Source: Nocardia carnea NBRC 14403 (GTDB lineage Bacteria; Actinomycetota; Actinomycetes; Mycobacteriales; Mycobacteriaceae). From it: a stretch of DNA of 64,000 nt. The translations under genes and the position numbers were made by a program. The stretch lies in assembly GCF_000308515.1 (NCBI RefSeq), contig NZ_BAFV01000022.1, forward strand, positions 1 through 64,000, in the 5' to 3' direction. Under the pieces are notes generated by a model, which saw nothing but the letters and a program-made list of their open reading frames with translations, had not been told where the DNA came from and did no database searches. Shown piece by piece: positions 39,858 to 47,944 of the stretch (within the stretch, counting starts at the first letter, position 1; the number at the start of each line of letters is the position of its first letter).

Positions 39858-41141
39858 TCAGAAATAGCGGAGGACGATATACGCCCAGGCGAGCACGCTG
39901 CTGAGTACGGTGACCACGATCCCGTATCGGGTGAACTGCCAGAACGTGATCGCATGCCCGGCCCGCTGGGCGATCCCGAGCGCGACCACATTTGCGCTCG
40001 CGGCGACCGCGGTGCCGTTGCCGCTGAAATCCGCGCCGAAAGCGAACGACCACCACAGCGCCTGTCCTTGTTTCGGGTCGGGTGTCTGTTCGACCAGACC
40101 TTCGACCACCGGCGCCATGGTGGTCGTGTACGGGATGTTGTCGATGAACGCGGCCACCACCGCGGACCCGAAGACCAGGACACCCGAGGCCAGGAGCGGG
40201 TTGTCGCCGAAGGCGGCGACGGCGGCATCACCGAGCAGGCCGATGACACCGGTGTGCACGAGACCGGCCACCATCACGAACAGGCCCATGAAGAAAACCA
40301 GCGTCGCCCATTCGACTTCGCGCAGGATATCGCGGATATCGAGCCCGGAGATCAGCACCATGGCGCCGGCGCCGAGCAGCGCGACGATCGACGGCGCCAC
40401 ATGCAGCCACGAATGCAGCCCGAACCCGATCACCACCCCGGCGAGGACAAGCATCGACCGGGTGAGCAGCCGCGGGTCGGTGATGGCGCGGCGTTCCTGC
40501 AAGGTCATCACCGTGGTGATGTGCTTCGAGGGTTCCCGCAGATGCGCGCGGAACAGCCAGCGGGTGAACAGCACGAACAGTATGAAGATCACCGTCACCG
40601 CGGGCGCCATGTGGATCAGGAAATCGTTGAAGCTCAGTCCCGCCCGGCTGCCGATGATGATATTGGGCGGGTCGCCGACCAGGGTGGCGGCGCCGCCGAT
40701 ATTGGCGGCGAGGACCTCGGCGATGAGGAACGGCTGCGCGGCGAAACCCAGCCGCCCGCATACGACGATGGTCACCGGCGCGACCAGCATGATGATCGTG
40801 ACATTGTCGAGGAGCGGGGAGGCGACCGCGGTGATGATCATCAACATCACCATCAGCCGGAACGGGCTGCCGCGGGAACGTTTCGCGGCCCAGATAGCCA
40901 GGAAGTCGAACAGGCCGGTGTGTTTGACGACGCCGACGATCACCATCATGCCCAGCAGCAGGAAGATGACATTCCAGTCGATTCCGGCGTGCGCGTTGTA
41001 GAAGACGTCCTCACCCGGCACCAGCCCGAGTACGGTCATGGCCGCCGCGGCGATCAGCACGACCTTGACTTTGTCGGCGCGTTCGGTCGCGATGAACCAG
41101 AACGCCCCGACGAAAATGGCCACCGCCAGGATCTGATTCAT
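39858..41141 (-). CDS. ArsB/NhaD-type ion transporter (SLC13 / IT superfamily permease)
   Basis: A 427-residue membrane protein with 11-12 helices. The two family re-entrant motifs are clear: D-N-V-T-I-I-M-L-V-A-P with G-G-A-A-T-L-V-G-D-P-P-N-I-I-I-G-S, and in the second half D-N-I-P-Y-T-T-T-M with G-A-D-F-S-G-N-G-T-A-V-A-A-S-A-N-V. The family includes arsenite, anion and Na+/H+ carriers. The operon begins with a KhtT/TrkA-C-like regulatory subunit and a CBS protein, which favours a cation (H+-coupled) carrier. It is the third gene of that operon. Confidence 0.83.
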   Translation of the reverse strand: MNQILAVAIFVGAFWFIATERADKVKVVLIAAAAMTVLGLVPGEDVFYNAHAGIDWNVIFLLLGMMVIVGVVKHTGLFDFLAIWAAKRSRGSPFRLMVMLMIITAVASPLLDNVTIIMLVAPVTIVVCGRLGFAAQPFLIAEVLAANIGGAATLVGDPPNIIIGSRAGLSFNDFLIHMAPAVTVIFILFVLFTRWLFRAHLREPSKHITTVMTLQERRAITDPRLLTRSMLVLAGVVIGFGLHSWLHVAPSIVALLGAGAMVLISGLDIRDILREVEWATLVFFMGLFVMVAGLVHTGVIGLLGDAAVAAFGDNPLLASGVLVFGSAVVAAFIDNIPYTTTMAPVVEGLVEQTPDPKQGQALWWSFAFGADFSGNGTAVAASANVVALGIAQRAGHAITFWQFTRYGIVVTVLSSVLAWAYIVLRYF

Positions 41142-41168
41142 CGGCTACCTCGCCTCGGCCCGGCGGAT

Positions 41169-41666
41169 TCAGTCCTCGGGCCCGGCGACGGCCAGGCTGA
41201 TCAGCAATCGTTCGAGGGTGATTCCGCCGATGAGGGCGTGCGCGCGGTCCACCACGGCTACCAGGGGGCTGTGCCGCTGTGCCATCAGCGCCGCGATCTC
41301 CAGCAGAGTCGCGTCACGCCGGACGACCGCGGGCCGCGGCGCGTGCTGCGGGAGACAGTCACCGACGGTGAGATGGCCCGGTTCGCGCCAGAACAGTTCG
41401 GAATTCAGCTCGTCGATGGTGCGCACGAGAGCCGGATCGTTCTGATAGGAGCTGGGAATCGCCAGCCGCAGCACCTGAGTACCGGGCAGCACGGCCACCG
41501 GCCGGTCCGCCTCGTCCACCACGATCATGCCGGGCAGCCGGTTCACCACCATCAGGCGCATGGCCTTCGCGACAGGATCTTCGGGCCGGACGGTCGGCAG
41601 GTGGACGGCGATATCGTGAGCTTGCATGGGAGGGTCCCGTCGCGCGTGCGGGGAAAGCATGGTCAT
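41169..41666 (-). CDS. CBS-domain protein
   Basis: A 165-residue protein with two CBS units. The first is [34 protein letters not shown]. The second is V-G-D-C-L-P...[29 protein letters not shown] pairs bind adenosine nucleotides and gate transporters or enzymes. The start ATG 41666 overlaps the stop of the upstream regulatory subunit (ATGA). The permease starts 28 bases after its stop, so this protein likely regulates that carrier. Confidence 0.86.
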   Translation of the reverse strand: MTMLSPHARRDPPMQAHDIAVHLPTVRPEDPVAKAMRLMVVNRLPGMIVVDEADRPVAVLPGTQVLRLAIPSSYQNDPALVRTIDELNSELFWREPGHLTVGDCLPQHAPRPAVVRRDATLLEIAALMAQRHSPLVAVVDRAHALIGGITLERLLISLAVAGPED

Positions 41667-41938
41667 GGCCGCGACCCGTCGCCGGTGAGCTGGTCCACCA
41701 ACCGCTCCAGGCGGGCGACCCGGTCGGGTAGCGGTGCGCTGTGCAGCAGGTCGGCGAATTGGTCGGCCTCATCGGTGCCCAGCGCAACGGACTGGACGGG
41801 TTCGTCGCCGGCGCCGTGGTAGACGAGGATCTGTTTCCCGCCGTCGGCGGCGGTGACCAGTGCGAACCGGTCACCGCTGCGAGTCTGCAGATGGTGCACG
41901 GTGCCCTGGCCCGGTACGGTGCTGCGGTCGATATACAC
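41663..41938 (-). CDS. KhtT/TrkA-C-like cation:proton antiporter regulatory subunit
   Basis: A 91-residue protein. It starts at GTG 41938, seven bases after GGGAGGAG; upstream in-frame codons lack such a site. The pattern [22 protein letters not shown], then V-Y-H and a short acidic helix [10 protein letters not shown] resembles the N-terminal part of actinobacterial regulatory subunits of cation:proton antiporters. A C-terminal coiled segment follows ([13 protein letters not shown]). It heads the operon with the CBS protein and the permease. Confidence 0.7.
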   Translation of the reverse strand: MYIDRSTVPGQGTVHHLQTRSGDRFALVTAADGGKQILVYHGAGDEPVQSVALGTDEADQFADLLHSAPLPDRVARLERLVDQLTGDGSRP

Positions 41939-42112
41939 CCGAACGCTCCTCCCGCCACCGATTGACTTCGCTCTCAGTTTTCGCGAGTGAGGGTGCCGCC
42001 GACCATCGGTGCCGGTACCCATCTGTGGTGGCCGGCACTGTGTAGTCCGCCGCCCGGAAAATGGGTGCCCGGCCTCATGGACACCCCGGCGGTCAGCGGC
42101 CAGACTGAGGTC

Positions 42113-43126
42113 ATGGACCGTCCGGAAAGTGGTATCGGCCTGTTCCGGCGGCACACCCGGACCCCGGCGGATGCGCTGTTCCGGCGGATCTTCCTCATCA
42201 ACGGACTGGTGTTCACGCTGGGCACGCTGGTGCTCGCACTGTCACCGGCGACGGTGTCCTCGCGGGTGCGGTTGACCGAGATACCGGTGCTGGCAGTGGG
42301 TCTCGCGGTCATCCTCGCGGCCAACGCCTTCCTGCTGCGGACGAGCCTGGCGCCGCTGGACGAACTCATCGCCTCCATGCGGCGGGTCGACCCGTTGCGC
42401 CGCAGTGGCCGCGTCGACGGCCGGGGCAACGGCGATCTGTCCCATCTGATCGATTCGTTCAACGCCATGGTCGACCGGCTCGAAACCGAACGGGCCGCGG
42501 CCAGCGCCTCCGCCCTGGCCGCCCAGGAAGGCGAACGGCAGCGTATCGCCCGCGAACTGCACGACGAGATCGGGCAGAGTCTCACGGTGGCGTTGCTGTC
42601 GATGAAACGGGCCGCCGACCGCGCACCCACCGATGTGGTCGATGTCCTGCACGGTGCTCAGGAGACGGTGCGCGGCTGCCTGGACGAGGTCCGCGGGATC
42701 GCCCGGCGGCTGCGCCCCGATGTGCTCGACGATCTCGGGCTCTCCAGTGCGCTCAGCGCGCTGTGCAGTGAGTTCTCCACCACCGCGGGGATCGGGGTGC
42801 ATCGCGAGGTCGACCGGAACCTGCCGCGGCTGGCGCCGGATATCGAACTGGTCTGCTATCGGGTCGCGCAGGAGAGCCTGACCAATATCGCCCGCCACGC
42901 CGACGCCGGCCGGGTCGGGCTGAGTCTGCGTGTCGGCGAGGAAGCGCTGATACTGCGGGTCACCGACGACGGCCGCGGCGGGGTCGCCGAGGACGGTTCC
43001 GGGATCCGCGGGATGCGCGAACGCGCGCTGCTCGTGAACGCCACCCTCACCATCGATTCACCACCCGGACACGGCACGGTGGTCTGCCTGACCATCCCGC
43101 ACCGCGGGGAAGGGAGTGCGCCATGA
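42113..43126 (+). CDS. Sensor histidine kinase, NarL-system type
   Basis: A kinase of about 337 residues. One helix lies at about 24-45 and a second at about 58-78, with little between them outside the membrane. A HAMP-like linker (L-A-P-L-D-E-L-I-A-S-M-R-R-V-D) follows, then the HisKA_3 helix R-Q-R-I-A-R-E-L-H-D-E-I-G-Q-S (phospho-acceptor His) and the ATPase domain (R-V-A-Q-E-S-L-T-N-I-A-R-H-A, D-D-G-R-G-G, G-I-R-G-M-R-E-R-A). The start may be ATG 42113 or ATG 42077, neither with a good ribosome site. Its end overlaps the response-regulator gene (ATGA). The signal is unknown. Confidence 0.87.
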   Translation: MDRPESGIGLFRRHTRTPADALFRRIFLINGLVFTLGTLVLALSPATVSSRVRLTEIPVLAVGLAVILAANAFLLRTSLAPLDELIASMRRVDPLRRSGRVDGRGNGDLSHLIDSFNAMVDRLETERAAASASALAAQEGERQRIARELHDEIGQSLTVALLSMKRAADRAPTDVVDVLHGAQETVRGCLDEVRGIARRLRPDVLDDLGLSSALSALCSEFSTTAGIGVHREVDRNLPRLAPDIELVCYRVAQESLTNIARHADAGRVGLSLRVGEEALILRVTDDGRGGVAEDGSGIRGMRERALLVNATLTIDSPPGHGTVVCLTIPHRGEGSAP

Positions 43127-43782
43127 CAGCACCGGCACCGGCCCGCATCCTGCTCGCCGACGATCACGCACTGGTCCGGTCGGGGCTGCGGATGATCCTC
43201 GACGCCGAACCGGATCTCACCGTGGTCGCCGAAGCCGCCAACGGGCACGAGGCCGTCCAGCAGGCCGCAGCCGTACCCATCGACCTCGCGATCCTCGATA
43301 TCGCCATGCCCCGGCTGACCGGTATCCAGGCCGCCCGCGAGATCCACCGCAACACCCCCGGGGTGCGGATCCTGATGCTGTCGATGTACGACAACGAACA
43401 GTACTTCTTCGAATCCCTGCGGGTCGGTGCCTCCGGCTACGTGCTGAAATCCGTCGCCGACCGCGATCTGCTCGAGGCCTGCCGCGCCACCCTGCGCGGC
43501 GAACCGTACCTGTACCCCGGTGCCGTGAATTCCCTGATCCGCGAATGGCTGCAACGCGCCGAACGCGACGAACCCGTTCCGCAGACCCTGCTCACACCGC
43601 GCGAGGAGGAGATCGTCAAACTCGTCGCCGAGGGTTATTCCTCGCGCGAGATCGCGGCAGACCTGGTGATCAGTGTGAAAACCGTGGACCGCCACCGCGC
43701 CAACATCCTGCAGAAACTGGGCTTGCGCGACCGCCTCGCCCTCACCCGCTATGCCATTCGCGCGGGCCTCATCGAACCCTGA
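43123..43782 (+). CDS. NarL/FixJ-family response regulator
   Basis: A 219-residue partner of the preceding kinase. The receiver domain (1-120) has the acidic pair A-D-D-H, the phosphorylated Asp in L-A-I-L-D-I-A-M-P, and Lys in V-L-K-S-V-A-D. The LuxR-type helix-turn-helix lies at the end (L-T-P-R-E-E-E-I-V-K-L-V-A-E-G-Y-S-S-R-E-I-A, V-K-T-V-D-R-H-R-A-N-I-L-Q-K-L). Targets are not evident from the sequence; the permease operon is divergent from the kinase gene. Confidence 0.92.
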   Translation: MTAPAPARILLADDHALVRSGLRMILDAEPDLTVVAEAANGHEAVQQAAAVPIDLAILDIAMPRLTGIQAAREIHRNTPGVRILMLSMYDNEQYFFESLRVGASGYVLKSVADRDLLEACRATLRGEPYLYPGAVNSLIREWLQRAERDEPVPQTLLTPREEEIVKLVAEGYSSREIAADLVISVKTVDRHRANILQKLGLRDRLALTRYAIRAGLIEP

Positions 43783-43868
43783 TCGCCGGGCCGCGCCGCC
43801 GTAGAGCCCGATCCGGCGGACCGTCGAAATCCCGGGCGGCACGGACGAAGCCGTCGCGTTCGCGCTCG

Positions 43869-44309
43869 CTACGCACCGGTTCCGCGGCCCGGAGTGAAGT
43901 CGTCGAGGCCGTTGGTCCGCGTATTGTGCGCGGCCCTGATGAGCCATCGGCCCTGACGTTTCACCATGATCAAGGTGATCAGGCCGGTGCGGTCCTCGGT
44001 CGCGTCCGCACCGGGTAGCCGATGCTCCGGCCAGCTCCAGCGGGTGTGGACCAGGGCCACCTCGGGCGTGATCATGGCGATATCCAGTACCTGCTGGGTG
44101 TAGCTCTTCTTCTGCCGTAACACCGACTCGGGGACGTCCTTGTGGCCGTCGATATTCTGCCGGCGGGTGCGCCACCAGATTCCGCGGTGGGTGATGAAAT
44201 CCGAGTCCTCGGTGAAGTAGGTGCCCCATTCGTCCATCTCATGGCTTGTCCACAGCGCGGTATGGGTCGCGAGCGTCGTCCTGATGGTCTGTTCGTCGTC
44301 CGGATGCAT
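43869..44309 (-). CDS. NTF2-like protein, SgcJ/EcaC or DUF4440 type
   Basis: A 146-residue single-domain cone-shaped NTF2-like protein: an N-terminal helix pair (T-H-T-A-L-W-T-S-H-E-M-D-E-W-G-T-Y-F-T-E-D-S-D-F-I-T), a middle W-W-R-T-R-R-Q, and final strands (V-A-L-V-H-T-R-W-S-W, L-I-T-L-I-M-V-K-R-Q-G-R-W-L-I-R-A-A-H-N-T). Such proteins serve as small isomerases or hydrolases or bind ligands. The promoter upstream carries a MerR-type palindrome in its spacer (44313-44347), so it may be an inducible gene. The substrate is unknown. Confidence 0.8.
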   Translation of the reverse strand: MHPDDEQTIRTTLATHTALWTSHEMDEWGTYFTEDSDFITHRGIWWRTRRQNIDGHKDVPESVLRQKKSYTQQVLDIAMITPEVALVHTRWSWPEHRLPGADATEDRTGLITLIMVKRQGRWLIRAAHNTRTNGLDDFTPGRGTGA

Positions 44310-44347
44310 ACGACAACTCTGAAACCTGAAGTTGACTTGATGTCAAC
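44310..44347 (-). promoter_or_regulatory. MerR/SoxR-style promoter with palindromic spacer
   Basis: On the minus strand TTGACA (a consensus -35) is followed 19 bases later by CAGAGT, which stands six bases before the NTF2-like ATG. The long spacer contains AAGTCAACTT, a palindrome like those bound by MerR/SoxR proteins. Separately, GTTGAC-N5-GTCAAC (44331-44347) is a perfect 6-base-arm repeat. No MerR gene is adjacent. Confidence 0.5.
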
Positions 44348-44354
44348 AGCCGGG

Positions 44355-44897
44355 TCAGGGCAGCCGGTGCTCGTCGATCGGGGTGGTGAGGTCGGTGCCG
44401 TTCAGCTCGAGGTAGAGCTGCCGTTCCAGGACCGACAGTGTGGCCGTGTTGCGGCGTTCCAGGGCGGCGGCTGCGGCGTCGACGAAGGTGCGATCGAGGC
44501 TGTAGAGAGAAATGGACTCGCTCCGGTGGATCCGTTTCCCAGGCAGCGCCGCGAGGACCTTCGCGGGGTCACGGTGGGTGTAGACGGCGACCCGGCCGGC
44601 GAGTTTGCTGCCGCGATGGACCCGGTCGGCATCGGGCGCACCGACCTCGATCCATGCGGTGATCTGCCCGGTGAGATCGCGGACCAGCACGGCGGGTTCA
44701 TCGGTCGAGGACACCCCGCCGTCGCTGAACGTGATCCCGTCCTCGTATTCGAGGCAGAAGGCCAGCAGCCGGGTGATCAGGAATTCCGCGGTTTCCGACG
44801 GATGCCGGGCCAGGCGCAACTCCAATTCCTGATAAACGCCGCGATCGACGTCGGAGAGTTGGACTGCGAAGGTGTGCAGAGTCGCGCCGGTAGCCAT
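44355..44897 (-). CDS. YaeQ family protein
   Basis: A 180-residue protein matching YaeQ throughout: start A-T-L-H-T-F-A-V-Q-L-S-D-V-D-R-G-V-Y, L-R-L-A-R-H-P-S-E-T, L-L-A-F-C-L-E-Y-E-D-G-I-T-F, D-E-P-A-V-L-V-R-D-L-T-G, W-I-E-V-G-A-P-D-A-D-R-V-H-R-G-S-K, and the C-terminal Y-L-E-L-N-G. The fold resembles PD-(D/E)XK nucleases, but the biological role is unsettled. It is a stand-alone gene. Confidence 0.9.
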   Translation of the reverse strand: MATGATLHTFAVQLSDVDRGVYQELELRLARHPSETAEFLITRLLAFCLEYEDGITFSDGGVSSTDEPAVLVRDLTGQITAWIEVGAPDADRVHRGSKLAGRVAVYTHRDPAKVLAALPGKRIHRSESISLYSLDRTFVDAAAAALERRNTATLSVLERQLYLELNGTDLTTPIDEHRLP

Positions 44898-45037
44898 AGG
44901 CAGGCCAGCCTAATAGGCGGACCTGGTAACTGCCCGGGCGGCTGCTGCCACCAGAATGCCGGCCGCAGCGCCCGGGAGACGACCGTAGCCCCGGCCGAAA
45001 CGGCCGGGGCTACGTCGATTCTGCAGACCGTACTCGA

Positions 45038-45706
45038 TCAGCCGAGGCTGAAGGGCTGACCCCAGACACGGAACTCGGAGGTGCCGTTATCGGTTGCCAC
45101 CTCGACTCGCACGAAGGCGCGGGCCTGAGCGTAGCCACCGCAGCCGTTGAGGCCGATGGTGCTGTCGGACCAGGTCACCGAGCCGGTGGGGCCGGTGAAC
45201 TTGGTGGCGAACGTATGGCCTTCGTTGCCGTACACGTCCGGCTTCTCGATATCGAGGAGCAGGAACGAGGTGGCCTGGCCGGGGCCCAGGGTCAGGTTGC
45301 CGCCGGTGCTGAGCTTGCCGGTGACGTTCTCGCCGGCGTAGTCGGAGGTGACGTCGGCTCCGCCGTTGGCGCCACCGCCGCTGATATCGACCTGGCAACC
45401 CACGACATAACCCGGGGTGATCTTGGTGCCGTTGTGCTCACCGTGCACCTCGACCTGCGCGCTGGCCGAGACCCAGGCGTTGCGGTGCAGCGGGGTGGAA
45501 CCCATGGAGGGGTTGATCAGCGCGGATTCGTGGGCGATCCGCGCGGTGACCCCGAGCCCGTTGGGCAGGGTGTGGTGGAGTTCGGCGCCGGGCAGCGGCA
45601 CGAACGTATCGGCGTTGGCGGCGCCGGTCGAGAACAGACCGACAGCGGCGACGGCCGCGGCGGCGACGCTCGCGATGCGCACGGCGCTCTTCTTCACTAC
45701 AGACAT
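45038..45706 (-). CDS. MspA-family porin
   Basis: A 222-residue outer-layer porin with a Sec signal peptide at 1-32 ending A-N-A-D. MspA-like strands follow: T-F-V-P-L-P-G-A-E, E-S-A-L-I-N-P-S-M-G, N-A-W-V-S-A-S-A-Q-V-E-V, G-Y-V-V-G-C-Q-V-D-I, and the C-terminal G-C-G-G-Y-A-Q-A-R-A-F-V. In mycolic-acid bacteria these octameric pores let small hydrophilic solutes through the mycomembrane. It is the second of a tandem pair on the minus strand, 66 bases after the first. Confidence 0.93.
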   Translation of the reverse strand: MSVVKKSAVRIASVAAAAVAAVGLFSTGAANADTFVPLPGAELHHTLPNGLGVTARIAHESALINPSMGSTPLHRNAWVSASAQVEVHGEHNGTKITPGYVVGCQVDISGGGANGGADVTSDYAGENVTGKLSTGGNLTLGPGQATSFLLLDIEKPDVYGNEGHTFATKFTGPTGSVTWSDSTIGLNGCGGYAQARAFVRVEVATDNGTSEFRVWGQPFSLG

Positions 45707-45772
45707 GAGATTTTCCCTCTCGGAAGAGATATTCCGTTCAGCGACGGATTGATCGACCAGTGGTGACGAGCG

Positions 45773-46420
45773 TCAGCCGATGCTGAACGGGGCTCCGTAC
45801 AGGGTGGACTTGGAGTAGTGGTCACCGATGATCTCGAGAACCGTGTAGGACCGGGCCTGAGCGAAGCCGCCGCAGCCCTCGACGTTCATCTCGACATCCT
45901 TGTAGTCGATCCAGTACGGACCGGGCTTCTTGATGTCGACGCCCTCGATGTGAACGAATTTCACTTCGCCCGGACCGAGTTTCACACTCAGGGATCCGCT
46001 GCCACCCAGGGTCGAGGTGCTCAGGGTGCCACCGATACCGGCCTGGAAGGCGTTCTCGGCGATGCTGACCTGGCAGCCGATGATGTAGCCGGTGCTGAGC
46101 CGCGAGGAGCCGTGGGTGGAGGAGTTGTTGGTACCCGGCGAGTTGGTCGGGCCCTTCCACGGTCCCGGGTCGCCCTCGGGGGTCTGCGTGACGTCCGCGT
46201 GAATCTGTCCGCTCACCCAGGCGACCCGGCCCGCGCCGTTGGCCGACATCGACGGCGAGATCAGCGCGCTCTCGTTGACGCGCGCGACTTTCCCGTTCGG
46301 CCCGGCCTTCTCGCCGCCCGGCAGCGGCACGAAGGTGTCCGCGGTCGCCGTTCCACCGGCAACGCCGAGTACCGCCGCCGCCGTCATCGCCGCACCGGCA
46401 GCAATCCCTTTGATGTTCAT
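45773..46420 (-). CDS. MspA-family porin
   Basis: A 215-residue paralogue of the next gene, with a signal peptide at 1-27 (A-T-A-D) and the same T-F-V-P-L-P-G-G-E, E-S-A-L-I-S-P-S-M, V-A-W-V-S-G-Q-I-H-A, G-Y-I-I-G-C-Q-V-S-I and G-C-G-G-F-A-Q-A-R-S motifs. An extra Pro/Asn/Gly/Ser-rich stretch (about 80-105) replaces the loop of its partner. Hetero-oligomers of the two subunits are possible, as shown for some nocardial porin pairs. It is divergent from the siderophore-uptake genes but shows no iron box of its own. Confidence 0.92.
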   Translation of the reverse strand: MNIKGIAAGAAMTAAAVLGVAGGTATADTFVPLPGGEKAGPNGKVARVNESALISPSMSANGAGRVAWVSGQIHADVTQTPEGDPGPWKGPTNSPGTNNSSTHGSSRLSTGYIIGCQVSIAENAFQAGIGGTLSTSTLGGSGSLSVKLGPGEVKFVHIEGVDIKKPGPYWIDYKDVEMNVEGCGGFAQARSYTVLEIIGDHYSKSTLYGAPFSIG

Positions 46421-46890
46421 CGTGTGTCCCTCATGGTCTAGCGAATGTCGCCGGATACGGCCGTGGCCGCGGGAGCCGGCGAAAGCGGCAGCACGAAATT
46501 CCGGATCCGGACGCGCGAAAACGCGGGTCAGGTTCGGTTGCTGCGCACTCGCAGGTGAAATCCGGTGGGTACGAAATGCCCACCGGCGGTTCGGATCGTC
46601 TCAACCTGGGCGATCAGGTGACGAAATGCTGCGCCATCAAATCCCTCATCCCTGTGTATCTCTTACAACCCGGCCAGGTGTGGCCGGTGGTCCCGAGCCG
46701 GGACGGAGCGGATGGGGAGGCGATACAGCCGGCAGCGGAGTACATCCCGTTATCCTTTCGCTCCTCGGCACAGTCTGTTGCTAAGCCTGTTCAGGTTAGG
46801 TTAGCCTGCGCTCACTATAAAGGTTAGTTAACAAAATTTGTGAGCTATGACCGTGACGTATCTCATATACGCCGGGAAGGGACGGGTTCG
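46421..46890. other. Gap between the porins and the siderophore-uptake genes
   Basis: Non-coding. The right part is AT-richer and holds a degenerate iron box (46791-46809), a TATAAA near 46815 and a second incomplete box (GGTTAGTTAAC, about 46822). The left part has no structure that I can support. Confidence 0.5.
46791..46809. promoter_or_regulatory. Degenerate iron box (IdeR/DmdR type)
   Basis: TCAGGTTAGGTTAGCCTGC matches the consensus TTAGGTTAGGCTAACCTAA at 14 of 19 positions. It lies about 110 bases before the FecCD permease start. A second half-like match follows at about 46822. Iron-loaded IdeR/DmdR would repress uptake genes from here. Confidence 0.65.
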
Positions 46891-46920
46891 ATGCACAGTT
46901 CCTGTAGCACCGCGTCATGA
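46891..46920 (+). CDS. Possible 9-residue leader peptide
   Basis: ATG 46891, about eight bases after the GGGAAGGGAC purine tract, opens the frame M-H-S-S-C-S-T-A-S. Its TGA overlaps the permease ATG as ATGA. The permease has no ribosome site of its own, so it is probably translated by coupling to this leader. The peptide holds one Cys and four Ser. This is a sequence-level inference. Confidence 0.45.
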   Translation: MHSSCSTAS

Positions 46921-47942
46921 CGGCCGGTTCATCCTATGAATACCACACCCGGGTCTCGGTCCGCAGGTGGATGGGCTGGTTACTTGCCGCTGCCTTCCTG
47001 ATACTTGCCTGCGTACTCAGCCTCGTGGTGGGTGTGAAGCCTATTCCGATCACGGAGATCTTTACTGCGCTGTGGCAGCCCGGCGGCTCACCGGACGATC
47101 TGATCATCAGTGAATATCGCCTGCCACGCACCCTGTTGGGCCTGCTCGCGGGTAGCGCGCTCGGAATCGCCGGATGTCTCATGCAGGGGCTGACGCGAAA
47201 CCCGCTGGCCGACCCCGGGCTGCTCGGGATCAATGCGGGTGCGGCCTTTGCGATTGCGGTCGCGGTGGCCTATCTGGGCGCCAGTGGGATCGCCTCCTAT
47301 GTCTGGTTCGGATTCGCCGGCGCGGCGGTAGTGTCGGTGGTGGTGTACCGGCTGGGGACCGTCGGTCGCGGTGGTACCGACCCGATTCGCCTCACCCTGG
47401 CCGGTGTTGCGGTGACAGCCGTGCTCACCGGTATCACCAAGGGGCTGATCCTGCTGAACTCGAGCGCTTTCGAAGAGATGCGGCAGTGGGACGCCGGTGC
47501 ACTGACCGGCCGCGGCTATGACGTTCTCGCCGGCGCAACCCCCTTCATTCTCATCGGTATCGTTTTCGCGGCCGTCGCCGCCCGCTCGCTCAACGCTGTG
47601 GCGCTCGGCGACGATATGGCGCGCGCGCTTGGCGTACATGTGACACGGACCCGGGCGTTCACCGCCCTGGCGCTGATCCTGCTGTGCGGTACGGCGACCG
47701 CCGCGGTCGGGCCGATCACCTTCGTCGGCCTGGCGGTACCCCATATCGCCCGCTGGATCGTCGGACCCGACTATCGCTGGATCGTCGCCTATTCGCTGCT
47801 CCTCGCGCCGACGCTGGTGCTCTTCGCCGATGTCCTCGGCCGGATCGCCATTCCGCCGGACGAGATCGCGGCGGGTGTGGTCACCGCCTTCCTGGGTGCG
47901 CCGGTACTCATCTGGCTCGCCCGCCGTTCGGAGATGAGGTAG
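46917..47942 (+). CDS. fepD: Ferric-siderophore ABC permease, FecCD family
   Basis: A 341-residue membrane subunit of an iron-siderophore importer (BtuC/FepD/FecC type) with about ten helices. The family marks are R-L-P-R-T-L-L-G-L-L-A-G-S-A-L-G-I-A-G-C-L-M-Q-G-L-T-R-N-P-L-A-D-P-G-L-L-G (with I-N-A-G-A-A next) and the ATPase-coupling region near G-D-D-M-A-R-A-L-G-V-H, then G-P-I-T-F-V-G-L-A-V-P-H. It pairs with the second permease that starts two bases after its stop. It follows an iron box and a leader ORF. The cargo is likely the catecholate made by this cluster. Confidence 0.9.
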   Translation: MTAGSSYEYHTRVSVRRWMGWLLAAAFLILACVLSLVVGVKPIPITEIFTALWQPGGSPDDLIISEYRLPRTLLGLLAGSALGIAGCLMQGLTRNPLADPGLLGINAGAAFAIAVAVAYLGASGIASYVWFGFAGAAVVSVVVYRLGTVGRGGTDPIRLTLAGVAVTAVLTGITKGLILLNSSAFEEMRQWDAGALTGRGYDVLAGATPFILIGIVFAAVAARSLNAVALGDDMARALGVHVTRTRAFTALALILLCGTATAAVGPITFVGLAVPHIARWIVGPDYRWIVAYSLLLAPTLVLFADVLGRIAIPPDEIAAGVVTAFLGAPVLIWLARRSEMR

Positions 47943-47944
47943 TC

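Noticed and set aside
39753..41822. 689-codon plus-strand frame opposite the permease operon
   Set aside because: Asp/His/Gln-rich composition typical of the antisense of GC-rich genes; the minus-strand frames encode clear families.
46820..46838. Second iron box near the permease promoter
   Set aside because: GGTTAGTTAAC keeps only part of the consensus with one base missing in the centre; noted only as an incomplete site.
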